From Acinetobacter sp. ANC 4910 (lineage in GTDB: Bacteria > Pseudomonadota > Gammaproteobacteria > Pseudomonadales > Moraxellaceae), in contig NZ_SJNT01000001.1 of assembly GCF_004331035.1 (NCBI RefSeq), positions 346,429-410,428 on the forward strand: 64,000 bases of DNA, read 5' to 3'. Under the pieces are notes generated by a model. The model saw nothing but the letters and a program-made list of their open reading frames with translations. It made no database searches and had not been told where the DNA came from. Shown piece by piece: positions 27,401 through 42,916 of the stretch (position 1 is its first letter; each line of letters begins with the position of its first letter). The position numbers and the translations under genes were made by a program.

Positions 27401-29239
27401 TTATTCTACAGTAACACTTTTGGCTAAGTTTCGAGGTTGGTCTACATCGGTACCACGCAATACTGCAACATGATAAGACAGTAGTTGCACCGGCACGCTA
27501 TACACGATTGGTGCCAAGGTTGCACTGATACTCGGCACACTCACTACGTGTTGACGTTCTTTACTTTGAATGCCGCTGTGCTCATCCGCAAAGACAAACA
27601 GCTCACCTCCACGTGCTTGAACTTCTTCCATATTGGATTTGAGTTTATCCAACATGTCATCTTGTGGCGCAAGAATAACCACAGGCATGTCATTGTCAAC
27701 CAAAGCCAACGGTCCATGCTTAAGTTCGCCGGCAGCATAACCTTCAGCATGGATATAAGAAATTTCTTTCAGTTTGAGCGCGCCTTCCAAGGCAATTGGG
27801 AAGTGAGTGCCACGACCAAGGAATAAGCAGTGTTGCTTTTCCACAAACAATTCTGAAAGTCGTAAAATAGCCACATTATTTTGCAGGGTATCCAGAACAA
27901 CCTTAGGCAAGTGCCATAATTCTGCTGCGATGCTTTGAATTTGATGTTCTGAAATAGTTTGCTTGATTTGACCAATTTTTAAAATCAGTAACATCAATGC
28001 GGCCAATTGCGTGGTGAAGGCTTTGGTCGAAGCAACTCCAATTTCAGGGCCTGCCAAGGTCAATAAACTGTGGCTGGTCTCACGGATCATTGATGAAGTG
28101 GCCACATTACAAATGGCCATGGTGACAATATTGATGTTCTTTGTTGCGGCACGTTTTTGGGTATCGCGTAATGCAGCTAAAGTATCTGCGGTTTCACCCG
28201 ATTGCGAAATACACAAGTAAAGTGTGTTATTCACAATCACAGGGGTGCGATAACGGAACTCACTGGCAATTTCAACCTGACAAGGCACATCAATCAGCTG
28301 TTCAAACCAGTATTTGGCAATCATGCCAGCATGGTAACTGGTCCCACAAGCCAGGATTTGCACTTGTTGGATGTTCGCAAAATCCGCTTCAGCATGTTGT
28401 AAGAAGTCTGCACGTAAGGCATTGCCATCTAAGGCTTGAGAAATGGTTTGTTGTAATGCTTCAGGCTGTTCGTAAATTTCTTTCAGCATGTAATGCTTGA
28501 ATTCACCTTTCGAGGCATTGCTGACCGTTGCATCCAGTTCTTTGACAGGACGTTGTACCAATTGCCCATTCACAAATACTTCAATTTTGTCGCGTGTTAA
28601 GCGGGCAATATCACCTTCTTCAAGGTAAATAAAACGGTTGGTAATTGGCAATAAAGCCAATTGATCCGAGCTAATGAAGTTTTCACCAATACCCACACCA
28701 ATCACAAGTGGTGAGCCTTCACGGACCGTAATCAGTTCATCTGGATAATCTGTGTGAATAATTCCCAGTGCATACGCACCTTTAAGCTGTGGCACTACAC
28801 TTTGTACGGCTTCTAACAGGCTAGAGGTCGACTTCAAGGCATCATGTACCAGATGCGCGACAACCTCAGTGTCAGTTTGCGAAGTAAAGATATAACCCAA
28901 GGCTTCAAGATCATCTTTCAGTTCTTGATAGTTTTCGATAATACCATTGTGTACGACAGCGACCTGACCTGAGACATGTGGATGGGCATTATTTTCAGTC
29001 GGTTTCCCATGGGTTGCCCAACGGGTATGTGCAATTCCAAGTGAACCTGAGACCAGTGATTCATTTACAGCTTGTTCAAGGTTGGCAACTTTACCGACGC
29101 GACGTTCACGTAAAATCGCATCATGATTTACCAGCGCTAAGCCTGCCGAATCATAACCACGATATTCCAGTCGCTTTAAACCTTCAATTAAAATATTGGT
29201 AATACTACGTTCTGCAACGCCACCGACAATACCACACAT
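27401..29239 (-). CDS. glmS: Glutamine-fructose-6-phosphate aminotransferase
   Basis: Makes glucosamine 6-phosphate, first step to UDP-GlcNAc. The N-terminal Ntn glutaminase starts MCGIVGGVAERS with the catalytic Cys at position 2, followed by RRLEYRGYDSAG. The two SIS domains include CGTSYHAG and SQSGETADT. The protein ends KSVTVE, the canonical C-terminus. 612 aa, intact. It is 12 bases downstream of glmU in a two-gene unit. Confidence 0.97.
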   Translation of the reverse strand: MCGIVGGVAERSITNILIEGLKRLEYRGYDSAGLALVNHDAILRERRVGKVANLEQAVNESLVSGSLGIAHTRWATHGKPTENNAHPHVSGQVAVVHNGIIENYQELKDDLEALGYIFTSQTDTEVVAHLVHDALKSTSSLLEAVQSVVPQLKGAYALGIIHTDYPDELITVREGSPLVIGVGIGENFISSDQLALLPITNRFIYLEEGDIARLTRDKIEVFVNGQLVQRPVKELDATVSNASKGEFKHYMLKEIYEQPEALQQTISQALDGNALRADFLQHAEADFANIQQVQILACGTSYHAGMIAKYWFEQLIDVPCQVEIASEFRYRTPVIVNNTLYLCISQSGETADTLAALRDTQKRAATKNINIVTMAICNVATSSMIRETSHSLLTLAGPEIGVASTKAFTTQLAALMLLILKIGQIKQTISEHQIQSIAAELWHLPKVVLDTLQNNVAILRLSELFVEKQHCLFLGRGTHFPIALEGALKLKEISYIHAEGYAAGELKHGPLALVDNDMPVVILAPQDDMLDKLKSNMEEVQARGGELFVFADEHSGIQSKERQHVVSVPSISATLAPIVYSVPVQLLSYHVAVLRGTDVDQPRNLAKSVTVE

Positions 29240-29251
29240 AGGAATATCCTC

Positions 29252-30616
29252 TTATTTCTTCAATTTTTGTGGACGTTGATAGTTTTCTTTGACTATCTGC
29301 TTTGAACGTTCAAAGGCTAAGTTGTGATCTTCAACATCACGAGTAATTACCGAACCAGCGCCGACAGTAGCACCATGACCAATGCGTACAGGGGCAACCA
29401 GTGAGCTGTTCGAGCCAATAAAGGCAGCGTCACCAATAATGGTTTTGAATTTGTTGGCACCGTCATAGTTACAGGTAATGGTTCCTGCGCCAATATTTGA
29501 ATTTTCACCAATTTCGGCATCGCCTAAATAAGTAAAATGATTGGCTTTAGAACCCAGACCGATGCTTGAGTTTTTCACTTCAACAAAATTACCAATATGG
29601 ACTTCATTGGCGAGTTTCGCACCTGGACGTAAACGTGCAAAAGGTCCAATCTGGGTATCTTCACCAACAATGGCTTGATCGAAAATGCTATACGGTTGTA
29701 CCTTGGTGCCTGCGGCAATTTTGGTGTTTTTAATTACGCAACCTGCGCCAATCTCAACAGAATCACCAAATTCGCATTCGCCTTCAATGATGACATTAAT
29801 ATCAATACGCACATCTTGACCAACTTTTAGCTTGCCGCGTAAATCAAAACGACTCGGGTCAATCAAATGCACGCCTTGCTGCATTAATTTTTTGGCTTGG
29901 AAGTTTTGAAATTGACGTTCTAATGCCGCAAGTTGCATGCGGTCATTCACGCCTTCCACTTCAAATGCCATTTCAGGCTCAACGGAAGCAACTTCAAGAC
30001 CATCTGCCAATGCCATGGCCACAATATCAGTAAGGTAGTATTCGCCCTGTGCATTGTTATTGGTGAGCTGTGGTAGCCATTGATGCAACTTGGCATTACT
30101 CACGCAATAGATGCCTGTATTGATTTCACGAATCTGGTGTTGCTGTTCGTTGGCATCTTTGTGCTCAACAATCGCTTGAATTTGTCCATCTTTACGTACT
30201 ATGCGTCCATAGCCTGTGGCATCGTCAAGGGTTAAGGTGACCAGACCAATTCCTGTTCCACGTGAAGCATCGAGCAGTTTTTGTAATGTTGCGGGGGTAA
30301 TACACGGTACATCACCAGACAGAATCAGGGAAATACCGTCTTGTGGTAGCACTGGTAAAGTCATCTGAACGGCATGACCAGTCCCCAGTTGTTCTGCTTG
30401 TTCGACCCATTGTATATGTTCATGGTTAAAGTGTTGTTGTACTTGTTCACCCCCATGCCCATAGATGGTGATGATATGCTCGGCATTGAGTTGCTTTGCT
30501 GTTTCAATCACATGTCCAAGTAAGGGGCGTCCTGCTAAGGGTTGTAGCACTTTGGGGAGCTGGGAACGCATTCGGGTTCCTTTACCTGCAGCAAGAATAA
30601 TCACAGAAGTTGTCAT
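29252..30616 (-). CDS. glmU: Bifunctional GlcNAc-1-P uridylyltransferase / GlcN-1-P acetyltransferase
   Basis: Makes UDP-GlcNAc, the precursor of peptidoglycan, LPS and the Gdr pathway in this window. The N-terminal pyrophosphorylase domain has [15 protein letters not shown] (8-22). The C-terminal left-handed beta-helix has hexapeptide repeats, including [20 protein letters not shown] and [13 protein letters not shown]. At 454 aa it is standard. Paired with glmS. Confidence 0.97.
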   Translation of the reverse strand: MTTSVIILAAGKGTRMRSQLPKVLQPLAGRPLLGHVIETAKQLNAEHIITIYGHGGEQVQQHFNHEHIQWVEQAEQLGTGHAVQMTLPVLPQDGISLILSGDVPCITPATLQKLLDASRGTGIGLVTLTLDDATGYGRIVRKDGQIQAIVEHKDANEQQHQIREINTGIYCVSNAKLHQWLPQLTNNNAQGEYYLTDIVAMALADGLEVASVEPEMAFEVEGVNDRMQLAALERQFQNFQAKKLMQQGVHLIDPSRFDLRGKLKVGQDVRIDINVIIEGECEFGDSVEIGAGCVIKNTKIAAGTKVQPYSIFDQAIVGEDTQIGPFARLRPGAKLANEVHIGNFVEVKNSSIGLGSKANHFTYLGDAEIGENSNIGAGTITCNYDGANKFKTIIGDAAFIGSNSSLVAPVRIGHGATVGAGSVITRDVEDHNLAFERSKQIVKENYQRPQKLKK

Positions 30617-30637
30617 AACACACCTTACAAGCTGACT

Positions 30638-31114
30638 TTAAGCCAGAGAAATATTGAGGTATATAAAAATACAGAGCGCTGCCCAAAGCCCCGCAATAAT
30701 GTCATCGAGCATAATGCCAAATCCGCCGTGGACTTGGCGGTCAATGACGCGAATCGGCCATGGCTTCCACACATCAAACAGGCGAAACAGCAAAAAACCG
30801 ATCAATGCAGAGAAGATACTCATTTGTCCGAAATAAATCAGCGGCAATAAGGTAATGGATTGACCTGCAAACTCATCCCAGACAATGCGTCCATCATCAT
30901 GTACACCCATCACTTTGGCGGTTTGACCGCAAATATAGATGCCAATCAGTGACATGAAGATGATGGCGTATATGGAGTTGAGCAAGCCTAAATTCAACCA
31001 CAATGGGATAAAAAGTAATGCAAAGGCAGAACCAAAAGTACCTGGTGCTTTGGGTAATAAACCAGAGCCAAAACCGACACCGCAAAAGACAATACAGCGG
31101 TTCGACCAAGACAT
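30638..31114 (-). CDS. pgpA: Phosphatidylglycerophosphatase A
   Basis: Dephosphorylates phosphatidylglycerophosphate in the inner membrane. Family motifs: GFGSGLLPKAPGTFGS near the N-terminus, VHDDGRIVWDEFAGQ with the acidic catalytic residues, and the C-terminal GGFGIMLDDIIAG. I chose ATG 31114 (MSWSNRCIVF, 158 aa), which lies 22 bases after the thiL stop. Longer starts up to 31228 would overlap thiL. Last gene of the ribB-ribH-nusB-thiL-pgpA series. Confidence 0.9.
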   Translation of the reverse strand: MSWSNRCIVFCGVGFGSGLLPKAPGTFGSAFALLFIPLWLNLGLLNSIYAIIFMSLIGIYICGQTAKVMGVHDDGRIVWDEFAGQSITLLPLIYFGQMSIFSALIGFLLFRLFDVWKPWPIRVIDRQVHGGFGIMLDDIIAGLWAALCIFIYLNISLA

Positions 31115-31136
31115 ACGGTTAAACTGAATTGGAGGT

Positions 31137-32054
31137 TTATGCAAAGTGTTGATACCCTTGGAATTGAAGCAGATGATCTTTGCCATCTTTTTCAAATGTA
31201 AGTCCTGTTGACGTTGTAATGTTTCCAATCACCGTAATTTTTACATCTAATTGTTGTTGTAAAAGCTGTTGGTAATTTTGCGGACTTATTGTAAAGCATA
31301 ACTCGTAGTCATCACCACCTGCGAGTGCGTATTGCCATTGTTGTACTTGTGTTAAATGTTGCAGACTGACATCGATAGGAAGCTGTTCCAATTGTAGTCG
31401 AGCACCGACCTGTGATGCTTTGAGAATATGTCCAAGATCTTGTGCCAATCCATCCGAGACATCAATCATGGCAGAGGCCACGCCTTTGAGCTGCTGCCCG
31501 AGCTGGCAGCGAGGGGTTGGGTAATCTAAACGTTGCTTTAAGGAATGACTTGGATGTTGAAGTCCATAGGCTGCATCACCGACCTGACCACTGACGCAAA
31601 CGTAGTCACCCACTTGAGCACCTGAGCGTTTTACCGCTTGCCCTGAGTCGACCCAACCCAATGCGGTGATCGAAATGGTGAGATGCGGACTTTGGGTGGT
31701 ATCACCACCAATTAAGCTCACCCCAAATTGATCGCAGCAATCATAGAGTCCCTGACTAAAGTCTTTTAGCCAGTCATGATCAATTTGGGGTAGGCTCAAT
31801 GCCAATAAGATGCTGTGCGGTTTGGCACCCATTGCAGCGATATCGGAAAGATTCACGGCAACCGATTTCCAGCCAATCGCATGGGCGGGAGTATCTAGAG
31901 GGAAATGTCGTCCTGCAATCAAGGTATCTGTACAGATCACCAATTGTTGCTGCGGAGGAGGGGTAAGTAGGGCTGAGTCATCGCCGACGCCTAAATCAAC
32001 CGAATAGTTATGCGCTCGATTAAAATAGGTCTCAATAATTGAAAACTCAGCCAT
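31137..32054 (-). CDS. thiL: Thiamine-monophosphate kinase
   Basis: Phosphorylates thiamine monophosphate to thiamine diphosphate. An AIR-synthase-fold protein of 305 aa with DLGVGDDSALL (21-31), AVNLSDIAAMGAKP, SLIGGDTTQS and IDVSDGLAQDL, all family metal/ATP-binding blocks. It lies 17 bases after nusB, the usual nusB-thiL-pgpA order of gamma-proteobacteria. Confidence 0.95.
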   Translation of the reverse strand: MAEFSIIETYFNRAHNYSVDLGVGDDSALLTPPPQQQLVICTDTLIAGRHFPLDTPAHAIGWKSVAVNLSDIAAMGAKPHSILLALSLPQIDHDWLKDFSQGLYDCCDQFGVSLIGGDTTQSPHLTISITALGWVDSGQAVKRSGAQVGDYVCVSGQVGDAAYGLQHPSHSLKQRLDYPTPRCQLGQQLKGVASAMIDVSDGLAQDLGHILKASQVGARLQLEQLPIDVSLQHLTQVQQWQYALAGGDDYELCFTISPQNYQQLLQQQLDVKITVIGNITTSTGLTFEKDGKDHLLQFQGYQHFA

Positions 32055-32071
32055 ACTACTTACTACACGTC

Positions 32072-32521
32072 TTATTGTGCTTGTTGCTTTTCTGCTGCAC
32101 GAAGGCTGTTGGCTAAACGGTCTAATACACCATTGATGTATTTATGACTGTCTGCGCCACCAAAGTGTTTCGCAAGCTCAATCGCTTCATCTAAAACCAC
32201 GCGATACGGGATTTCAAGATGTTCTTTCAATTCGTAAGCACCTAAACGAAGTGTCGCAAGTTCGACACCGTCTAGTGCTTCGATTTGGCGATCTAGCACA
32301 GGAATAAGAAGCGCATCCAAAGCGTCATGATTGGCAACCACTTGAGTCAGCAATTCATGATAATAGCTTAGGTCCACTTTATGCATAGCATTTTCAACAC
32401 GCGTACGTGCTTCAATTTCATGCACAGGATTGCGGCTCATTTGCCATTCATAAATGCCTTGTACAGCAAAACGACGTGCTTTACGTTTTGCAGCATAAGC
32501 GGCTTGAAGTGTTTGCGACAT
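32072..32521 (-). CDS. nusB: Transcription antitermination factor NusB
   Basis: An all-helical RNA-binding protein that works with NusE in rRNA antitermination. Seen: [18 protein letters not shown] at the N-terminus, and the conserved [20 protein letters not shown] followed by [10 protein letters not shown] and FINGVLD-like [11 protein letters not shown]. 149 aa. It lies 3 bases after ribH. Confidence 0.95.
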   Translation of the reverse strand: MSQTLQAAYAAKRKARRFAVQGIYEWQMSRNPVHEIEARTRVENAMHKVDLSYYHELLTQVVANHDALDALLIPVLDRQIEALDGVELATLRLGAYELKEHLEIPYRVVLDEAIELAKHFGGADSHKYINGVLDRLANSLRAAEKQQAQ

Positions 32522-32524
32522 GCT

Positions 32525-32995
32525 TTAAATAGCCTTTAACAAGTTAACCATTTCAATTGCAGTAAGGGCAGCTTCACTACCTTTATTACCTGCTTTTGTT
32601 CCAGAGCGTTCAATCGCTTGTTCAATGCTGTCCGTAGTCAATACACCATTAATCACTGGTAAGCCAGTGTCTAAGCCTACAACGCCTAAGCCTTTGGCAC
32701 ATTCACCTGCGACAAAGTCAAAGTGTGGCGTGCTGCCACGAATGACTGCACCTAGTGCGATGATGGCATCAAAGCGATCAGAAGCTGCCAGTTTTTTTGC
32801 AACTACTGGCAGTTCCCATGCACCTGGTGCATGAACAACAGTGATATTATCCTCTGATACACCATGACGTTTCAATGTATCAATTGCACCTTCTAGCAGG
32901 TGTTCAACCACAAAGCTATTGAAACGACCCACTAAAATCGCGTAACGGCCTTCGCTCGCGAGATGTAATAAACCTTCAATTCGGCGAATCGCCAT
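32525..32995 (-). CDS. ribH: 6,7-dimethyl-8-ribityllumazine synthase
   Basis: Condenses the RibB product (3,4-dihydroxybutanone 4-phosphate) with the ribitylaminopyrimidine. The 156 aa have the substrate-binding blocks [36 protein letters not shown] and a C-terminal [13 protein letters not shown]. It lies between ribB (12 bases) and nusB. Confidence 0.95.
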   Translation of the reverse strand: MAIRRIEGLLHLASEGRYAILVGRFNSFVVEHLLEGAIDTLKRHGVSEDNITVVHAPGAWELPVVAKKLAASDRFDAIIALGAVIRGSTPHFDFVAGECAKGLGVVGLDTGLPVINGVLTTDSIEQAIERSGTKAGNKGSEAALTAIEMVNLLKAI

Positions 32996-33006
32996 AGCAA
33001 CCTCGA

Positions 33007-34128
33007 TTATTTCGTTAATGTTTGTTGAGCAGTGACATATTCTACCACTTCAAGATTAAAACCTGATAATGCATTGAAACGTAGCGGCGAACTGAGCAGC
33101 TTCATTTTTTCAACGCCTAAATCACGTAAAATTTGTGCACCCACCCCAATGGTTTGGTATTGCTGAGACAATGCGGCACTGGATTTGGTTTTCTTCGGTG
33201 CCGTTAAACTGTCTAATGCAGGACCTAGGTCTTGTAGGTGACGTTGACCAATCCACACCAATACACCGCGATCACTGTGTGCAATTTCTTTTAGCGCACG
33301 GTCTAGGTTCCAAGCAGGTTCGCCATCTTGCTTATTCAATTTAAGCAAGTCACGGGTCGGATTAAAACCATGAACGCGAACAGTGGTTACGCCGCCTTTG
33401 GGTTCACCTTTGACCAAGGCCAAATGGATATCTGGATTCCCAATTTCACGATAACGGAACAGTTCAAATGTCCCATATTCAGTGTCGATGGTTTCTTGAC
33501 CTAAGCGCTCGACCGTTTGTTCATTGGTCATGCGGTAATGGATCAGGTCAGCAATGGTCCCCATTTTAAGACCATGCTTTTCAGCGAAAATTTCTAAATC
33601 TGGGCGACGAGCCATAGTGCCGTCTTCTTTAATGATTTCACAAATCACAGAAGCGGGTTCTAAGCCAGCAATCCGAGCAAGGTCACAGCCTGCTTCGGTA
33701 TGTCCTGCGCGGTGCAGTACGCCACCAGGTTGTGCCATCAGCGGGAAGATATGTCCAGGTTGCACAATATCGCTAGGCTTGGCATGTGCAGCAACCGCTG
33801 TTTGAATGGTGTGTGCACGTTCAGCTGCGGAAATACCTGTGGTAATCCCTTCGGCTGCTTCAATCGACAGGGTGAAGTTGGTGGCATGTTGTGCACCATT
33901 GGCATCGACCATTAATGGTAAATTCAATTGCTGACAGCGCTCACGGCTTAAAGTTAAGCACACCAAACCACGCGCATGTGTAATCATGAAGTTGATGTCT
34001 TCTGGGCGGACGTGTGTTGCCGCAATAACTAAGTCACCTTCATTTTCACGGTCTTCATCATCCATCAGGATGACCATTTTCCCTGCACGGATATCTGCTA
34101 CGAGCTCTTCAACGGTATTGAGCGGCAT
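33007..34128 (-). CDS. ribB: 3,4-dihydroxy-2-butanone-4-phosphate synthase with degenerate RibA-like domain (RibBX type)
   Basis: The N-terminal ~200 residues are a full RibB domain: [56 protein letters not shown]. The C-terminal ~170 residues resemble GTP cyclohydrolase II, but the zinc-binding Cys cluster and substrate motif are absent; the matching stretch is [20 protein letters not shown]. So the second domain is probably not catalytic, as in proteobacterial RibBX proteins. ATG 34128 is preferred over TTG 34131. First gene of the minus-strand riboflavin/nusB/thiL unit. Confidence 0.9.
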   Translation of the reverse strand: MPLNTVEELVADIRAGKMVILMDDEDRENEGDLVIAATHVRPEDINFMITHARGLVCLTLSRERCQQLNLPLMVDANGAQHATNFTLSIEAAEGITTGISAAERAHTIQTAVAAHAKPSDIVQPGHIFPLMAQPGGVLHRAGHTEAGCDLARIAGLEPASVICEIIKEDGTMARRPDLEIFAEKHGLKMGTIADLIHYRMTNEQTVERLGQETIDTEYGTFELFRYREIGNPDIHLALVKGEPKGGVTTVRVHGFNPTRDLLKLNKQDGEPAWNLDRALKEIAHSDRGVLVWIGQRHLQDLGPALDSLTAPKKTKSSAALSQQYQTIGVGAQILRDLGVEKMKLLSSPLRFNALSGFNLEVVEYVTAQQTLTK

Positions 34129-34131
34129 CAA

Positions 34132-34452
34132 TCTTCACCTTTCTATTCGTCTGCAAATCACCAAGGGGTTTGCATTTTTGATTGTGGCATAGTCTAACGC
34201 TTTTTTAGACAGTTTGCCTATGCTTTTACTTTTCTGTACGTCGATTGTTATACACAGCCACGCGGGACTTTAAAAGAGTTGTGCCATTTAAAAATGAACA
34301 ATCGGTGAAACTCATGGGGTCATAATCGGAGAAAATTTCCGAGAAAACGAGGTTGAATTGCACTTTTCTAGCAAATGAAGCGGTATTGATCAGAATGGTT
34401 TTGGTTGCTAAGCGTTTAGGTTTCTCACTTGAAATCACGATAAGTGAATTGC
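34132..34452. other. Intergenic region upstream of ribB
   Basis: About 320 bases between ribB and the Lrp-type gene, both on the minus strand. I looked for an FMN riboswitch (ATTCCCNACCGGCGG-type core) before ribB and see none. A 70-codon minus frame at 34226-34438 has no recognisable features and I do not call it. No clear promoter or terminator. Confidence 0.5.
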
Positions 34453-34896
34453 TTATGCTTTATATGTCGAAAGCAAAATACTGGTTTCAGTATTATAAAT
34501 GCCAGAAATGGTTCGAATACGCTCTAGGGTTTTATCAAAACTTTCCAAACTGTCCGATTTCAGCTCAACCAATAAATCCCATTTACCATTGGTGGTATGC
34601 AGCGTATGCACCGAGGGATCAATTCTTAATTCTTTCACGACGGCACTGGTTTTGGTGCCTTCCACCATAATGTTCATCCATGCACGAATGGTGTTCTTCT
34701 CACTGCCGGGTTTTAAGCGGACGGTATAGCCCGTAATGATGCCACTTGATTCTAAATATTCAATGCGCTTTTGCACGGTATTCCGGGAAACACGCACTTT
34801 GTGGGCAATATCGGTAATCGACATACGGGCATTGTCACGCAGCAAACCCAGAATTTGACTGTCAGTATCATTCACTTTGATTTTCCAAATTATCAT
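34453..34896 (-). CDS. Lrp/AsnC-family transcriptional regulator
   Basis: A 147-aa protein. The winged helix-turn-helix at residues 8-60 (DTDSQILGLLRDNARMSITD, then VRVSRNTVQKRIEYLESSGII) is followed by an AsnC-type effector domain (VHTLHTTNGKWDLLVELKSD). It is divergent from the glutamate dehydrogenase gene and next to the ast operon, so it may sense an amino acid and control gdh/ast (inference from position). The 90-base gap plus leader before gdh is AT-rich, as Lrp sites usually are. Confidence 0.9.
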   Translation of the reverse strand: MIIWKIKVNDTDSQILGLLRDNARMSITDIAHKVRVSRNTVQKRIEYLESSGIITGYTVRLKPGSEKNTIRAWMNIMVEGTKTSAVVKELRIDPSVHTLHTTNGKWDLLVELKSDSLESFDKTLERIRTISGIYNTETSILLSTYKA

Positions 34897-35079
34897 TTTG
34901 CTAAAATTTATTGCATTTTAATCAAAATTACAACTTTTTAGAGTCGTTTTGATTTTTCATACTATGCGTACTGGGTAACACTCCAGTTGGAACAGCACCG
35001 AGCTGAGGCGGTGTCCAATAGATGGAGTGTTTCCTATTTTGAATGGATTGAATTAATTAAATTCTCAGAGGATAAAATA

Positions 35080-37640
<2,561 letters not shown>

Positions 37641-37653
37641 TAGGCCACCGCTG

Positions 37654-40154
<2,501 letters not shown>

Positions 40155-40177
40155 GTCGACAAAAAGGGAGTTTAGAA

Positions 40178-41518
40178 ATGTCAGGCTATGAAATTAATTT
40201 TGATGGTTTAGTCGGTCCAACGCATCACTATGCGGGATTGTCATTCGGAAACGAAGCATCAACCAAAAACCAAAATAATCTTTCCAACCCAAAGTTGGCT
40301 GCCAAGCAAGGTCTGTTAAAGATGAAAGCTTTGGCCGACATGGGCTTAAAGCAAGGTGTATTTGCACCGCAAGAACGCCCACATGTGCCAACTTTGCGTA
40401 AATTAGGCTTTCGCGGTGATGATCACAGCGTAATTGAACAAGCGATGCGTACTTCACCTGCATTGTTATCTGCTTTGAGTTCGGCATCGTGTATGTGGAC
40501 AGCCAATGCGGCAACGGTTTCACCGTCGGCAGACAGTGCAGATGGTCGTGTGCATTTTACAGCGGCAAACTTGAACAACAAATTCCACCGTTCCATCGAG
40601 CATGACACCACATCACGTGTTATGGCGGCAATGTTTAATGATGAGCGCCACTTTGCCCATCATGAAGCTCTGCCACCTGTGGCATTGTTTGGTGACGAAG
40701 GTGCCGCGAACCATAACCGTTTAGGCGGTGCTTATGATCAAGCCAGCGTACAAGTGTTCGTTTATGGTCAGCAGTTCCTCGGCGGTGGTATTGGCCCGAA
40801 ACATTATCCTGCGCGTCAGTCGCGTGAGGCGAGTGAAGCAGTGGCACGTTTACACCAACTCAAAGCAGAACAAACCGTTTTTGTTCAGCAGCATCCTGAT
40901 GTGATTGACCAAGGGGTCTTCCACAACGACGTGATTGCGGTGAGTAACCAAAACGTCCTGTTCCATCATCAACATGCATTTTTGAACCAATCGGAAGCTT
41001 TGGCTGAAATTCGTGAAAAAATGGCGCGTTTGGGTCAAGACTTCGTGTCCATTGAAGTGCCTGATCAGCGTGTATCTGTGAAAGATGCGGTGAATACCTA
41101 TTTGTTTAATAGTCAATTACTCACGCGTGCCGATGGCGGTATGAGCATTGTGGTGCCTGAAGAATCGCGTCAAAACCCAGCGGTATGGAGCTACTTGAAC
41201 GACATGATTCAAATGGGTACCCCAATTGATGACATTAAAGTCTTCGATTTACGTGAAAGTATGCGTAACGGTGGCGGTCCTGCATGTTTACGTTTGCGTG
41301 TCGCAGTGAATGAAGCAGAACTGAATGCGATTAATCCGAATCTGTTTATGAATGATGCCTTGTTTACCCGTTTAAACACGTGGGTAGATCAATACTACCG
41401 CGACCAGTTGGCACAGCAAGATTTGGCTGACCCGCAATTATTGATTGAAAGCCGTACTGCGTTAGATGAATTGACGCAAATTTTAGGTTTGGGTTCGGTA
41501 TATCACTTCCAACGTTAA
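40178..41518 (+). CDS. astB: N-succinylarginine dihydrolase
   Basis: Hydrolyses succinylarginine to succinylornithine, CO2 and ammonia (step 2). The 446-aa protein has the amidinotransferase-like fold: [19 protein letters not shown] at the start, [18 protein letters not shown] (Glu region), [14 protein letters not shown] (His region) and [15 protein letters not shown] with the catalytic Cys near the end. An AGGGAG site precedes the ATG. Confidence 0.96.
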   Translation: MSGYEINFDGLVGPTHHYAGLSFGNEASTKNQNNLSNPKLAAKQGLLKMKALADMGLKQGVFAPQERPHVPTLRKLGFRGDDHSVIEQAMRTSPALLSALSSASCMWTANAATVSPSADSADGRVHFTAANLNNKFHRSIEHDTTSRVMAAMFNDERHFAHHEALPPVALFGDEGAANHNRLGGAYDQASVQVFVYGQQFLGGGIGPKHYPARQSREASEAVARLHQLKAEQTVFVQQHPDVIDQGVFHNDVIAVSNQNVLFHHQHAFLNQSEALAEIREKMARLGQDFVSIEVPDQRVSVKDAVNTYLFNSQLLTRADGGMSIVVPEESRQNPAVWSYLNDMIQMGTPIDDIKVFDLRESMRNGGGPACLRLRVAVNEAELNAINPNLFMNDALFTRLNTWVDQYYRDQLAQQDLADPQLLIESRTALDELTQILGLGSVYHFQR

Positions 41519-41541
41519 TTCGCGAGTAAGGACAGCAGAAA

Positions 41542-42516
41542 ATGGATTTTTTAAGTAGTGTGTTAGAGCAAAAAGTGCCTGCTTCAACCCGAGGCATACA
41601 GGACGATTTTAGCTGGGAATGGCTGGCTGAAGGGGTACTGTCTTTTACGCCTCAACAGGCTTATGAAAAAGCTATTGTGCTGTCCGCAGGTGTACATGGC
41701 AATGAAACTGCGCCAATCGAATTGTTGGCGCAGATCAGTCAGGATTTATTTGCAGGTGTTTTAAAACTGAAGGTCAAATTATTGTTGATCTTGGGTAATC
41801 CTGTCGCGATTCGTTCAGGTCAACGTTATGTTGAAAATGATATGAATCGGATGTTTTGTGGTGCACATCAGCAATTTGCAGAAACCTTTGAAGCGAAGCG
41901 TGTGGCGGAGCTAGAGCAGTTGGTGGCAGATTTTTTCAAATCTTGCCCAACGCAGGTCAAGCGGTATCACTATGACTTGCATACTGCAATACGTCCGTCT
42001 GTCTTGCCAACGTTTGCTTTATTTCCGTACCAAACTCATGGCTATGATGCGGTCATGTTGGAGTGTTTGAATGCTGCGGAACTGGATGCCTTGGTATACC
42101 ACAATGCAGCGGGTCGCACCTTCACGCACTATACCAGTTCAAGATTTCAGGCAGCGAGTTCAACCCTTGAACTCGGACATGCCAAACCTTTTGGTCAAAA
42201 TGATTTATCGGCATTTAGCGCGATTAATCAAGTGTTACGTTCGGTAGTAACAGAACAACCTTTACCTGCACGCCAAAAGTCAGCAATTAAAAACTTTCGT
42301 GTTGTCGATTCGATTATCAAAACTGAAGATGACTTTCAGCTCAACCTTGCCGATTCTGCTCCCAATTTCTCAATGTTCCAATCAGATGCGGTAATTGCCC
42401 TGCAACAGGGTAAACCTTATGTGATTGCACCAGAACAGGTCTGGATTTTATTTCCAAATACTCAAGTGAAAAAAGGCTTAAGAGCAGGTTTGATATTAAC
42501 TGAGCTTCGTTCGTGA
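41542..42516 (+). CDS. astE: Succinylglutamate desuccinylase
   Basis: Zinc hydrolase releasing succinate and glutamate, last step of the pathway. The 324 aa show the zinc motif [13 protein letters not shown] (His, Glu), NDMNRMFCG, the third zinc ligand in [12 protein letters not shown] and the catalytic Glu in [15 protein letters not shown]. Last gene of astCADBE; no strong terminator follows. Confidence 0.95.
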   Translation: MDFLSSVLEQKVPASTRGIQDDFSWEWLAEGVLSFTPQQAYEKAIVLSAGVHGNETAPIELLAQISQDLFAGVLKLKVKLLLILGNPVAIRSGQRYVENDMNRMFCGAHQQFAETFEAKRVAELEQLVADFFKSCPTQVKRYHYDLHTAIRPSVLPTFALFPYQTHGYDAVMLECLNAAELDALVYHNAAGRTFTHYTSSRFQAASSTLELGHAKPFGQNDLSAFSAINQVLRSVVTEQPLPARQKSAIKNFRVVDSIIKTEDDFQLNLADSAPNFSMFQSDAVIALQQGKPYVIAPEQVWILFPNTQVKKGLRAGLILTELRS

Positions 42517-42916
42517 TTATTCGTCTCGATTTATTAAATATGATGATGGTGGTTTATTGAACTTAAATCGTTAAATTAATTTTCAATGGAATTGAATATA
42601 TGGATATTGTGAAAAATATTAATGCAATATTTACATCTAGTGATTATGGGTTCGCTTGTAATCAGTGGATAAACTCGCGTCATGTTTTTATTAAGCTACT
42701 GTTTTTTAATGTTAAATTAATAAAAATGGTATAGATTTTGCAATCTGTGTTGTGATTGTTTGATCGCTATTTTTATTTTAAAAATACGGTTAAATAATAG
42801 AATTAATATTATTGAAAGATAATATTTAGCTTAATTTTGGATAGATATTAAATAAGGAAAAATTTTATATCTATCCCGTATTTGCACCTCTTTAAGGTGT
42901 AAATTGGAGTGAAAAC
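42517..42916. other. Intergenic region astE / cycA
   Basis: About 400 AT-rich bases without a gene. Just before cycA a hairpin is possible: TTTGCACCT (42881-42889) with AGGTGTAAA (42895-42903), nine pairs with one G-T and a 5-base loop. It ends 3 bases before the TGGAGTG ribosome site (42904-42910) and 13 bases before the ATG, so it could affect cycA translation (inference). No clear terminator for the ast operon. Confidence 0.5.

Noticed and set aside
27485..28500. Several long plus-strand frames within glmS
   Set aside because: glmS is unmistakable on the minus strand. These frames are shadows of a constrained gene.
34226..34438. 70-codon minus-strand frame upstream of ribB
   Set aside because: No recognisable family, no ribosome site and a composition like random AT-rich DNA.
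34132..34452. FMN riboswitch before ribB
   Set aside because: The conserved RFN core words are absent on the minus strand.
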